From: Armigeres subalbatus
Taxonomy: Eukaryota > Arthropoda > Insecta > Diptera > Culicidae
Reading direction: 5' to 3'
DNA length: 64,000 bases
Assembly: GCF_024139115.2 (NCBI RefSeq)
Contig: NC_085140.1
Location: forward strand, 17,491,085-17,555,084
Below, one piece after another: positions 22,422 through 32,837 of the stretch (the stretch's first letter is position 1; each line of letters starts with the position of its first letter). A program made the translations under genes and the position numbers. The notes beneath the pieces were generated by a model. That model was not told where the DNA came from. It searched no databases and saw only the letters and a list, made by a program, of their open reading frames with translations.

Positions 22422-22526
22422 CCCAAGTAACCAAAAGTTTCTTGATTACGTTTTTCGGTTAATCAGCTTCACTGAGTTGCTTAAGCGAAAAACGTACTCT
22501 TAAAGAAACTTTTATGGTTACTTGGG
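22422..22526. mobile_element. Small MITE with the same CCCAAGTAACCA termini
   Basis: CCCAAGTAACCAAAAGTTTC at the left and GAAACTTTTATGGTTACTTGGG at the right; subterminal AACGTTTTTCG/CGAAAAACG also pairs. It shares its terminus with 21997-22289 but not its body. Confidence 0.75.
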
Positions 22527-22559
22527 AGTATTTCAAAAGAAATTGTTCAGGTCGGTTGT

Positions 22560-22750
22560 GCCCGAGGTTGTGGAACTTCTCGAGGATTCCTTAGTAAACC
22601 TCCTAGAGGAATCTTTAATGAAACTTCGAGGGAAACCCTGGTATAACTCCTAAATAAATCCTTGATGTAACTTATGGAGATATTCTTGGTGAAACTTTTC
22701 AAGGAATACCTGTTGGAATTCCCGTTGGAACTTCTAGAAGGACCCCTAGT
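22560..22750 (+). repeat. 24-bp satellite, left segment (diverged)
   Basis: Degenerate tandem copies of a unit like GGAACTTCTGGAGGAATCCCTGGT. The array is interrupted at 22751 by a hAT-type element and continues at 24112. Confidence 0.75.
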
Positions 22751-24111
22751 TAGAGATGGGCGCTCCGCTCAGGAGCTGTTCCAGAGATTCGCTTCCTTAC
22801 ATTGAGCTGATGAGCCATGGATCTTTTTTAAAGAAGCCCAGCTCAGCAGCTCACTTTAAATTGATGAAATCATTGTCAAACACGCGCATAGAGAAACCCA
22901 CTCGAGTACGCGCGCTGTTGTATTTTGTACAGAACAAACGAAAATACCACGCTTGCGGTACACAACACAAGCGAGCTTGTATGAGCATTCCAGTCCAGTA
23001 CCACGCACGTGCTGATCGTTTATTATTTGCACCTCAAGCACCATCAAGCCAAGCAACAGAAATCATTTCTGCTGCAGAGAGGAATAAGAAATACACAAGC
23101 AAAAATAATCTAGCTTGCCGTCTATTTCTTAACCCATACCCACATACTCGGCGCTACGAACGGACACACAAAAGATACCTAGTAGTGCGGTAGCGAACGA
23201 ACCGTACCAAGCAAAAGATCCGAAGATCCGAACAACGCTCAGTTCCGCTCATGTCGTCGTCCAGCTCGAAATTGCTGTGACATGGAAGCGAGAGCTGCGC
23301 CACCAGCTCAGATCCGTGCGACACGGATCCGGATCAGTAGCGACCGATTCTAGCGAGCGAACCATGTGGTTCAAACGAACCGAACTGGGAGCTGTGTCTT
23401 GCACGGAGCGGATCTTTTACTTGTGACGGGTTTTCCCGCCAGCATACAGCTACATGTGCACTCGGTTTGTTTGTAGCACCATGCTCTGTATTTTTTTACT
23501 CTCTTGTTTTTATTTCTCTCGCATTTCGGGAACCAATATAGATGAATGGGCTCGCTTGTATGAAAATGTCAACTACGCATGGTTAGAAGGGTTAGAAGCG
23601 CGCGCAAACAAGGCATTGATTTACTGCACCCAGTTATGAAGAGAAAACTTATGACACGTGATATGGTTCATATACATATCAGAGATTAGGGACCGAATCA
23701 TTCAAATTAACATTTTTAGAAACGTTATCAACAAAATGTAACTTAGAATTATGAATAGAAAATAATGTTGAGTTAGTTTTTGTATAGAAATAAATGTGAT
23801 GGTTCTAAATGGTTCTCCTAGACTTCAAAACTAGACGGTCTGTTATTAGTTTAAAATTGTCGGTTTTTCACTAGAAATTATTACCTCACAGTAGCTTAAC
23901 ATTTTAAAAATTTCAAAGTGAGGTAAATAGATGAATGATGAATGAATGAATAAATTAATGAATGACATAAATTTTTCAAATTTTTGAACAATTAATATTA
24001 ACAATTATGTAGCTCTAAAGAACTGAAGAGCTGATCCAAGGAGCTGACTCTTTTCAATGAGCTGAACGGATCAGATCCGCTCCCTGCAATGAGCTGTTTT
24101 GCCCATCTCTA
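22751..24111. mobile_element. 1.36-kb hAT-type element
   Basis: Termini TAGAGATGGGC and GCCCATCTCTA, with the 8-bp duplication CCCCTAGT on both sides (22743-22750, 24112-24119). Subterminal repeats of GAGCTG and GATCC(G) type occur at both ends. The terminal sequence resembles Buster-like hAT MITEs. There is no transposase frame; the 145-codon frame at 22756-23193 has no recognisable domain. Confidence 0.85.
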
Positions 24112-24520
24112 CCCCTAGTAGGAGGTGTGGTTAAACTTCTGGAGATTCCTTAGTGAAACTCCTGATTGAATCCCTGGTGGAACTCCAGGAAGAATCCTTG
24201 GTGGAACTCCTGGAGGAATCTCTGGTGGAACTTCTGGAGAAATCCCTAGTGGAACTTTTGGGAGAATCCTTGGGGGAACTCCTGGAGAAATCCCTGGTAG
24301 AACTTATGGAGAAATCCTTGGTGGAACTTCTGGAGGAAACCAAGGTGTAAATTCTGGAGAAATCCCTGGTGGAGCTCCTGGATGAATCCTTGATGGAACT
24401 TCTAGAAAAATCTCTAGTAGGACTCCTGGAGGAATACCAGATGAAACTTCTAGAGGATTCCTTGGTGAATCTCCTGGAGGAATCCCTGGTGGAACTCCTG
24501 GAGAAATCCTTGGTCTAGAG
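24112..24520 (+). repeat. 24-bp satellite, middle segment
   Basis: About 17 copies of a 24-bp unit (GGAACTCCTGGAGGAATCCCTGGT and variants). Because 24 is a multiple of three it reads as an 8-residue repeat (ESLVELLE-like), but nothing suggests it is translated. Confidence 0.85.
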
Positions 24521-26925
24521 CAGCGGTTCTCAACCTGGGGTACATGTACCCCTGGGGGTACTTTTGCCGGCCCCAGGGGGTACCTTGGACCAAAATGCGT
24601 GATGGCGGATGTATTACAATTCCAATAAAACTTATTGATATTGTTTTAATATTTATGAATTTATAGATTTCAAAACTTTGTATTGTATTATGCATGGCGG
24701 TCAGCAAATCAAAACCTATTGAATCCTGCCCACTACAACCTGCATAGTGTATGATGGTCTGTGCAACAAAAGGTTAAAAGAACAACATTTTTAAAGAGAT
24801 TTAAATCTAAAACTAAGAGGTCTGAAAACCTCTATTTGAGAGCCGTGAAGGCTCAGTAACTTCGTTGATAACCCGTAAGCTCGGAAGCCTCCTTTCAAGA
24901 GGCTCGGAAGCCTCCTTTCAAGAGGCTCGGAAGCCTCCTTTCAAAAGGCTCGGAAGCCTCCTTTCAAGAGGCTCGGAAGCCTTCTTTCAAGAGGCTCGGA
25001 AGCCTCCTTTCAAGAGGCTCGGAAGCCTCCTTTCAAGATGCTCGGAAGCCTTCTTTCAAGAGGCTTGGAAACCTCCTTTCAAGAGGCTCGGAAGCCTCCT
25101 TTCAAGAGGCTCGGAAGCCTCCTATCAAGAGGCTCGGAAGCCTCCTATCAAGAGGCTCGGAAGCCTCCTTTCAAGAGGCTCGGAAGCCTCCTTTCAAGAG
25201 GCTCGGAAGCCTCCTTTCAAGAGGCTCGGAAGCCTCCTTTCAAGAGGCTCGGAAGCCTCCTTTCAAGAGGCTCGGAAGCCTCCTTTCAAGAGGCTCAAGC
25301 CTCCTTTCAAGAGGCTCGGAAGCCTCCTTCAAGAGGCTCAGAAGCCTCCTTTCAAGAGACTCGGAAGCCTCCTTTCCAAAGGCTCAGAAGCTTCCTATCA
25401 AGAGGCTCGAAGCCTTCCTTTCAAGATGCTCGGTAGCCTCCTTTCAAGAGGCTTGGGAGCCTCCTTTCAAGAGGCTTGGGAGCCTCCTTTCAAGAGGCTT
25501 GGAAGCCTCCTTTCAAGAGACTTGGGAGCCACCTTTCAAGAGGCTCGGAAGCCTGCTCTCAAGAGGCTCGAAAGCCTCCTCTCAAGAGGCCTCGAAGCCT
25601 CCTTTCAAGAGGCTCGGAAGCCTCCTTTCAAGAGGCTCGGAAGCCTCCTTTCAAGAGGCTCGGAAGCCTCCTTTCAAGAGGCTCGGAAGCCTCCTTTGTA
25701 GAGGTTTGGAAACCTCCTTTTAAGAGGTTTGGAAACCTCCTTTCAAGAGGTTTGGAAACCTCCTTTCAAGAGGTTTGGAAACCTCCTTTCAAGAGGCTCG
25801 GAAACCTTCTTTCAAGAAGCTTGAAAACCCCCTGTCAAGAGGTATTGAAGCCTCCTTTCAAGATGCTTGGAAGCCTCCTTTCAATATGCTTTCAAGAAGC
25901 TCGGAAGCCTCCTTTCAAGAGGTTCGGAAGCCTCCTTTCAAGAGGCTCGGAAGCCTCCTTTCAAGAGGCTCGGAAGCCTCCTTTCAAGAGGCTCGGAAGC
26001 CTCCTTTCAAGAGGCTCGGAAGCCTCCTTTCAAGAGGCTCGGAAGCCTCCTTTCAAGAGGCTCGGAAGCCTCTTTCAAGAGGCTCAGGAGCCTCCTTTCA
26101 AGAGGCTCAGGAGCCTCCTTTCAAGAGGCTCAGGAGCCTCCTTTCAAGAGGCTCAGGAGCCTCCTTTCAAGAGGCTCAGAAGCCTCCTTTCAAGAGGCTC
26201 AGGAGCCTCCTTTCAAGAAGCTCGGAAGCCTCCTTTCAAGAGGCTCGGAAGCCTCCTTTCAAGAGGCTCGGAAGCCTCCTTTCAAGAGGCTCGGAAGCCT
26301 CCTTTCAAGAGGCTCGGAAGCCTCCTTTCAAGAGGCTCGGAAGCCTCTTTTCAAGAGGCTCGGAAGCCTCCTTTCAAGAGGCTCGGAAGCCTCCTTTCAA
26401 GAGGCTCGGAAGCATCCTTTCAAGAGCCTCGGAAGCCTCCTTTCAAGAGGCTCGGAAGCCTCCTTTCAATTGGCTTGGAAGCCTCCTTTGTAAAGGTTTG
26501 GAAATCTCCTTTCAAGAGGCTCGGAAACCTTCTTTCAAGAAGCTTGGAAACCTCCTGTCAAGAGGTATTGAAGCCTCTTTTCAAGATGCTTGGAAGCCTT
26601 CTTTCAAGATGCTTGGAAGCCTCCTTTTGAGAGGCTTGGAAGCCTCCTTTCAAGCTTATTTTGAAGAAGCTCGGAAGCTTCCAAAGGTCATCAAAGTCTT
26701 TATAGAAAGCTTGATGTGTAAATTTAATTTGAATAGCAAAGTTTTACAGAATAACGAAGATTTCATACAACATTTTGAAGAGCCATATATTGAGTAAATT
26801 TTCAGGTCCGTTTTCCATATATCTTATGAGGTTATTTTCATTTACAACAAAAAACAATAGGGGGTACCTCAATGAATGTAAAAATTCGAAGGAATACCTA
26901 TCAAGGAAAAGGTTGAGAACCGCTG
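24521..26925. mobile_element. 2.4-kb hAT-type element carrying a minisatellite
   Basis: Termini CAGCGGTTCTCAACCTGGGG and, from the right, CAGCGGTTCTCAACC, a classical hAT end. Exact 8-bp duplication GTCTAGAG (24513-24520, 26926-26933). Only about 355 bp on the left and 260 bp on the right look like the original element; the centre (24877-26662) is a 23-bp tandem array. It is inserted in the 24-bp satellite. No transposase. Confidence 0.9.
24877..26662 (+). repeat. 23-bp minisatellite, about 78 copies
   Basis: Consensus unit GAGGCTCGGAAGCCTCCTTTCAA. Variants cluster in blocks: GAGGTTTGGAAACCT near 25700-25795, GAGGCTTGGGAGCCT near 25447-25500, GAGGCTCAGGAGCCT near 26080-26215. Each unit contains AGGCT...AGCCT as an inverted pair. 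As 23 is not a multiple of three and the unit has no stop word, all three plus-strand frames stay open for hundreds of codons. Confidence 0.95.
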
Positions 26926-27015
26926 GTCTAGAGGAATCCCTGGTAGAACTTCTGGTGGAATTCCCGTTGGAACTTCTAGAGGAATCCCTATAGTAGGACT
27001 CCTGAAAGAATTCCT
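26926..27015 (+). repeat. 24-bp satellite, right segment
   Basis: After the hAT-type element the array resumes (GAGGAATCCCTGGTAGAACTTCTGGTGGAATTCC...) and fades by about 27015. Confidence 0.75.
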
Positions 27016-28036
27016 TTGTTTTTCTGGTTGAGGTGGTGCGGTGGAGATGTTCCGGACATGTTGATGTTCTTTGACAGATGTACTGCATGTACACTAAAAC
27101 AAAAACGTAGGCGGGATTTAATTGCGGGATCAATTGAAAGATTTGAAAGATTTAAAATGATTCGAGAAGATTTAGAAAAAATCGGAAATGAAACCGAATC
27201 AAAAGATTCAAGTGTCCTCCCCCCTGGGTTGTGCCCATTCTTCTTGATGCAGATACCCGTAATCGAGTCGTTAATATTGTACGTTGGGCCTGGTGATTCG
27301 AAATCGCCGGTCTATCTTAGAGGCCTTGATAAGAGAAACGCGGAGTCTATCTAATCGATGTTCGAATTGTCGGTCGATAAAAGAATGAGAGAGCTTTGCC
27401 TTTGAAATTGACATTTTTCGGTCACGCTCGCATTCGAGTATCGCGTACGGAAGATCCCTGGCATGTTCTTGCATGTTTATTACTGTTTTTCTGATTCCAT
27501 TTGACAGTCTACCCACCCCACTTGATTTTGCTTCCGATGCAGATGCCGGCCAGGCATCTGGACGTGTAGAAGGGTTCATTACGCGTGCTACGAAGTATTA
27601 CAAATATTACAATAATTAGAATGCTTGTAGTAGGATCTGTATAAGTTTCTTTCTAGATTGGAGCGGTATGGTTTGAAACCACCCCAAGCGAAAATTCGTT
27701 TGAATCTGTCCTTCGATTGAATCTACAATAAATATTAAAACCAAGATTAAATGGTTTTGCGAGATATTTGCGCGCCTGATTTTTTTTAACAACAATCCCA
27801 TATCTGTCAAAATAAACAAATTTATTGAGAGGTATTGACGTATTTTTTTCGAGTCGGCGTAATAATCGGGTATTAAAATTGTATTTAGAGTCGTATTGAC
27901 GTAATGTCGACGTATTGATGAATTATTTCGAATTGAAGTATTAAAAAGAATTTTTGTATTTTTCACGTATTTTTCAAAGTATTTTTGGAAGCAAGTATTT
28001 ACAATTCAACCGATTCATACAGTTGATCGCCCCTCG
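27016..28036. other. Intergenic, no gene supported
   Basis: Frames at 27016-27354 (plus) and 27271-27579 (minus) overlap and show no domain I know. 27830-27990 is rich in GTATTGACGTATTT/GTATTTTTC words and may be part of a decayed element. Confidence 0.4.
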
Positions 28037-28171
28037 CTTTTAGGCCCAGGGAAGTCGAGACAATTTCCAATCCGAAAATTGCCTAGAGCGGCACCGGGAA
28101 TCGAACCCAGCCACCCTCAGAATGGTCTTGCTTTGTAGCCACGCGTTTTATCGCACGGCTAAGGAGGGCCA
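28037..28171 (-). mobile_element. Feilai-like SINE fragment (tRNA-like head)
   Basis: Carries box A and box B regions (GGTTCGATTCC on minus near 28098-28110) and CCTCCTTAGCCGTGCG at its 5' end (28171). The 3' half of the SINE is absent. Confidence 0.8.
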
Positions 28172-28321
28172 TTGGTATGGAAGCGTAAATAGAACATTGC
28201 TTGCAGCGTCCCAACGATAGAATCGCGGCGACAAGTTGTCGCCGTCGCGGCGGTCAAATCGCTTAGGTCTGTATTAGGTCAATTCGCGGATGCCAACCAA
28301 CTGGAACATCTCCTATATATA
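28172..28321. other. Short repeat remnant
   Basis: 28180-28225 (GAAGCGTAAATAGAACATTGC...CCCAACGATAGAA) reappears inverted at 37340-37400, so it is part of a dispersed repeat. Nothing else is seen. Confidence 0.5.
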
Positions 28322-28571
28322 TCCAGCTTTCCACGCTAGCCATAATGGCGGCTGCTATAAATAAATCTGACAATAACTGCTTCCGACGCTGAATTGTAAT
28401 CGACGCTGGTTGTATCTCAGCAACCATTCTTAAATTGTTTATTTATTGTTATCGAAAACAGCAAAACTCAAAGAAAACGGAGATTTGTTGTAACCAGCTT
28501 CAGATAGTTTTAAACTAATTCTAAATTTACCTAACGTCACACATATAATATAATATGCATTTTCGTTTTAG

Positions 28572-28918
28572 CACAGAGAACAGACGTTCATCTTCATTCG
28601 CGTGCTTGTGTAAAAGTTTGTACTGGTCATTTTAAAGTATGTCGTTATGCCCCCGTTGCGCGGTGCTAGTGTGCTGATAAATATAATTAAAATTTGCCGT
28701 TTTTTACTTTTTAGCGCTAGTGTTCATTCCGAATTGCTCCTAGGCTCGCTCCTAGGTGGCAGCACTACATTGTTTATGAAGTGTATGCCAACGCCATCAC
28801 TTAGTGGAATTGAGTTTTTATGTCGGGCACCCTGCGTTGGCGGCGCTGAGGTGCGATTTAAATCTTTACACACGTTTTTAACGAAATTTTGTTCGAGCAT
28901 CCATGTCTGTTCTCTGTG
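28572..28918. mobile_element. MITE with CACAGAGAACAGAC termini
   Basis: Exact 14-bp inverted termini CACAGAGAACAGAC (28572-28585) and GTCTGTTCTCTGTG (28905-28918). A TTTAG/TTTTAG word is near both flanks. The 92-codon frame across it is not convincing. Confidence 0.75.
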
Positions 28919-29034
28919 GATTTAGGTTGAAGTAATTCTCCGAAGGTTGAAGTAGTTCGTGTGCGAGATTTGAAACCTCTGTAAATGTGGAGTTTACAAT
29001 TCAAAGATTACAAACATGAAAAATACAGCACGGG

Positions 29035-29298
29035 TATAACCAATCCAGCATTTTACGAGCGCTAATGGCCGCCACAATCCAACTCAGTTTTTGGTAGGGT
29101 GTAAACAGTTTGAAGTTTGGCTTGTGTCGTATGACACAAAAACGATAAGTTTTCATCATCATAATGATGAATTCATGATGATGATGATCGCTGCGGTGTC
29201 ATACGACACAAGCCAAACGTCAAATCGAATGCATCCTACCAAAAAGTGAGTTAAATTGTGGCGGCCATTACCGCACATAAAATGCTGGATGGTTAATA
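29035..29298. mobile_element. MITE with TAACCAATCCAGCATTTTA termini
   Basis: Inverted ends pair over about 60 bp (AATGGCCGCCACAA and TTGTGGCGGCCATT), and inner arms GGCTTGTGTCGTATGACAC / GTGTCATACGACACAAGCC enclose an ATGATG-rich centre. Strong foldback. Confidence 0.8.
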
Positions 29299-29819
29299 AC
29301 CATGCAATATGCATTATCAAATTCATCGCATTTTAGCATCCAAATTCTAATGTGTTCTGAGGTGTTCAAGACCAAAGCTTAATGTAAGAATCTCAGTATT
29401 AAACTGTGGAAAGAATTGAAAAAATGTTCTTCGAGTGCGAAATTTTGAAATTGAGGATTTTCACGTTACCTTATTCATAAGAAGCCCAATTTATCCAGTC
29501 AAGCAAAAAAAAAACAAATTTTGTGGAAGGAAGTTGTCAAGCACTGGGTCGTAAGCTAATTAGCGCAGCTATATTTACTGCACCATCTAGCACTTACCTC
29601 AGTAGGAGCATCTATTGCTGTGTCACGTCACGGAGGAGAAAGCCAACCGAGTTCACTGACGACAGAGGAAGAAAATTCAGAAACGGTTGTTTTTGGTGGA
29701 CTACCACAGACCGAGGTTTGCAAGGGTACTTGCGTATCATTCGATGTTTCATGCTGCTGGATGAGGCGGGGACTCTGACGGATCTGGGTTGCGGTCACCA
29801 CTCAGGGATAAGGCTGCCT
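29299..29819. other. Unclassified repeat-like sequence
   Basis: A 148-codon plus frame (29523-29969) runs into the MITE at 29820 and has no domain I recognise. Composition from 29520 to 30360 is G+C-richer than its surroundings and resembles a retroelement leader or remnant. Confidence 0.35.
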
Positions 29820-29968
29820 TACACCTCGGGAAAATTTTCCTCCGGATTTTGGTCCCCATGCATTTTAAATGGGGCCGGGATTTTGATTTTCCGTGCCCAA
29901 ATCCCGAAAACATCGCATATGCAAAAATACATGGGGAAAAAATCCGTGGACCAAATTCCCGAGGTGTG
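29820..29968. mobile_element. 149-bp MITE, hAT-like duplication
   Basis: Termini TACACCTCGGGAA and TTCCCGAGGTGTG; flanked by AGGCTGCCT and AGGCTACCT (one mismatch), consistent with an 8-9-bp duplication. Confidence 0.7.
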
Positions 29969-30370
29969 AGGCTACCTATAGATCGAGGAGACGACGATTG
30001 CTGGACAAAGGCGAAACGCGGCCATTACCGTACGGCGGGATTGCCTTCCTGAGGAACAGCTACTAGCTGTGTTGCGGCTGAGCGTGGAGTACTGACCGTA
30101 TCCGAGCCTAGATTATAGTAGTGCACCACTCACGTCGCTTCGAATCCCGAAAAAGAAAGTTATGTCCGGCTTGACCAATGGCGTAGTGCCAGTCCACGTG
30201 GTTACCAGGTCCCGGATGCGCAACACGCAACCTCCTACGCTTTCCACCGGCGAATTTCAGCTTTCAGACCGTCCGTCGTGCTTCGTATGAGATTTCTTCA
30301 AGGTCCGCTGGTCGTCGTCGTCGTCGCTGGGGTCCTCCGGATATTGCACCCGAGGCCAACGAAAAAAAAA
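29969..30370. other. Unclassified G+C-rich remnant
   Basis: Continuation of the sequence interrupted by the MITE at 29820. Contains a GTCGTC run near 30310. No open gene. Confidence 0.35.
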
Positions 30371-31104
30371 CCCAGATTAATCCACCTACAGTGAGATTTT
30401 GACCCTTCCTTAGTTATAAGGAATTTTTTCCAGACTCCAGTATTTAAAACGAGATAAAACTACTCAGCTTCCCACGGCGATTTACCGTGAAAGTGACAAA
30501 ATAATTGCCTACCCAAAGGCGGATGTCTTGGGTTGAGTGACAACTTAACGAATGATATCGTACTGTACTTCATGCTTTGTCATTGATCTGAGTGAAACTC
30601 AATAGCGTTCAATAATAACATATATTTCACCTTATGGATGCCTAATTTGGTAAAACTAAACTTGTTCAATACCTTAAAAATGAGCTAAATTTTACTGGTA
30701 GTAAATTTCAGAATTTGCACACATACGCACACATACATGCATACAAGTGGTCTATTAGTGTCTCAAAACATGCTCACATTTGCTATCTAGCTTCCACTGA
30801 AGAAATTTTTGAAATCCCTTTCAATTTTTACGTTTTTGCTTTTCTGAGAAGATTTTTTTGTACATGCTTCTATATGTTCCTCAATAAAAATCATTTGTTT
30901 CTTTGAAACAAATCAGATAAATAGGCATAATTCCATATCATATCATTTGTTATAATTATATTTTCAATGTCAAAGTGAATTTGTTTCAAATACCATACAT
31001 TTTATTTAATAATTCACTAGATTTCTTGACAGATTAATACGTAACACACCTGCGTAACGCATACAAAGTGAAATTATAGACACTTCCGAAGGAAGGGTCA
31101 AAAA
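30371..31104. mobile_element. Inverted-repeat element with CCCAGATTAATCCACCTA head
   Basis: Starts with the same 18-bp head as 4972 and 55182. Inner ends TTTTGACCCTTCCTT (30397-30411) and AAGGAAGGGTCAAAA (31089-31104) are inverted copies. The body differs from the other two headed elements. Confidence 0.65.
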
Positions 31105-32600
31105 GAAAAGTATCGGAAACAAACCCGAACCTGCCCCATAGGATTAATACCAAATAGTCACTCTCTTACCATGCCATATACTTCACCATTCTCTATTATA
31201 ACAATAGCATAAGTAGACAATTACCTTTTTTATGTTTTTTCACCGGCTATCGGTGCGGAATGTTTTTTTTTCTTTTGTGTTCACTTCGACTATACAATTT
31301 ATACAAAGAAAAACAATGAAATAACTATTTTTTCTACTTTCCTATTTTATGCTAGCCTTTTGATATGTAATATATTTGTAAAAATTTAAACAAATCTGAA
31401 GACCGAAACCTTTACTGATCGTCGCGCACTTTTGCGGTAGTAGCAAGTAGGACTCCCGTTAGTCAGGGGTATGAGCCCTATCTCAACCACGGAGGGAACA
31501 GTGTGGAGGAGCTCATAGAATTGATGCTAAATAAATTACCGGAAGTACCTTGAATCTGGGATCGGGATGTTCTACTAAATCGATTCGAAATGGACTAGGC
31601 GTTAGGTGCTTACTAGCGTGGGGGTCGAGACATTGGGATGCTTATGCAAGAGCTAACAAGCTACACATTGGAACAAACGGTTACAAATTAGACATAAATC
31701 TTGAAAACAAAGCAAAATCATGTTCTAAATACTGCGTTGTTAATAGCAAAATGACGTTGGTAAAAGTTCACATGTCAGATAATATATGTAGAACTGTGAC
31801 TAAAATTAATTCTGGTGATCTTTTTGATTCCTTCATATACTTTCTAAACTTAACCTACTGGAAATGAGAACAATTATCCATTATAAATAAATGAAAGTAA
31901 AACAGATTACAACACATTTGAATAAAGCCCCAAACAATAAACTTATTCCTTAGTTGCAACGGATTCTTTTATTTTTATAAATAAAATTAGATGCATGGCA
32001 TAGTATATGTAATTCAAATATATGTCGTATTTAACAGATAATTGTGCAGATATGGTAAACACATTTCACAGTGTTACTATGTATTACTCCACGCCTAATA
32101 TGAACTTTTCTGGTTTAGATTTTGCTACTTGAATCCAAGTATTACCGAAGAATTCAAACTTCTCTTACGTGGATAACTGCACTTGCCATCAACGTTCTAG
32201 AATCTCCGATTTTGTATTTGATGTGCCTTCAATCCGATTGCTTCAGAAATACTCGGATCTGAGTTCTAAAACTAAACTAAAACTTGTTGCGTTGCAAATG
32301 GTTGAAAACTGAACCAGAAGCGCTGGTACTTTTGCAAACAGTATGGGACCTCTTTTTGATTTTTTTTTGTATTTGAATGTTGTGTTCAATCATATTGATG
32401 CTCCGTATTGCCAAATGGCCATTCTTGCACCTACAACATAAAAATGTTAATATATTTGTCAAATAATAAATTAGTTTATAGTCATTGAAATACTAAGAAT
32501 TGAATTTGCTGCAATTTTTCCAAGCGGTTCCTGCTCAGATAAATACAAATAAACAGTGTGAAAATTGTTGCTAAGATACGAGCACCGTCGAAATCAGATC
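31105..32600. other. Interior of the 4.4-kb element, no gene supported
   Basis: AT-rich. The frame 31550-31867 has no recognisable domain. This is where a transposase would lie if the element were autonomous. Confidence 0.35.
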
Positions 32601-32837
32601 AGCGTCGAAAACAGTTAACCGTCGGAAGCAGTTACTGTCAGATTTATTTATAGCAGCCGCCATTATGGCGAACGTGGAAAGCTGGATTGGGCACGTTCTC
32701 CGTCGGACTTCAGACGGTTTGCTACTGCCTTAACCGGAAAGGGACATTCATCATATCGGTACCGATATCGCAGTTAGCTCAGAGAAACTTTCATCACAGC
32801 GGATGGACTGGAACTATAAATAATTAGAGTCAGATAC

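Larger units (their letters stand above)
28322..32686. mobile_element. 4.4-kb inverted-repeat element (CCAGCTTTCCACG termini)
   Basis: The two ends match in inverse orientation for about 130 bp with small gaps: CCAGCTTTCCACG, CCATAATGGCGGCTGCTATAA, TAACTGCTTCCGACG, then CGACGCTG and TCTCAGCAAC/TCTTAGCAAC. Target duplication is not clear. The terminus is shared with the 226-bp MITE at 21508-21733. The interior holds at least four other inverted-repeat elements and no transposase I can recognise. Confidence 0.75.

Noticed and set aside
22756..23193. 145-codon frame as a possible transposase or host gene
   Set aside because: It starts at the terminus of a hAT-type element and has no recognisable domain or splice context.
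24153..24350. Frame reading as an ESLVELLE octapeptide repeat, with a mirror frame on the minus strand
   Set aside because: It is the 24-bp satellite; periodicity of three is accidental.
24865..26797. Several long overlapping open frames of 200-384 codons on the plus strand
   Set aside because: They are the 23-bp minisatellite read in all three frames; the unit has no stop word and its length is not a multiple of three. Three simultaneous real proteins are not credible.
27016..27354. 112-codon frame as a small gene
   Set aside because: No start context, domain or splice sites; overlaps an opposite-strand frame of the same quality.
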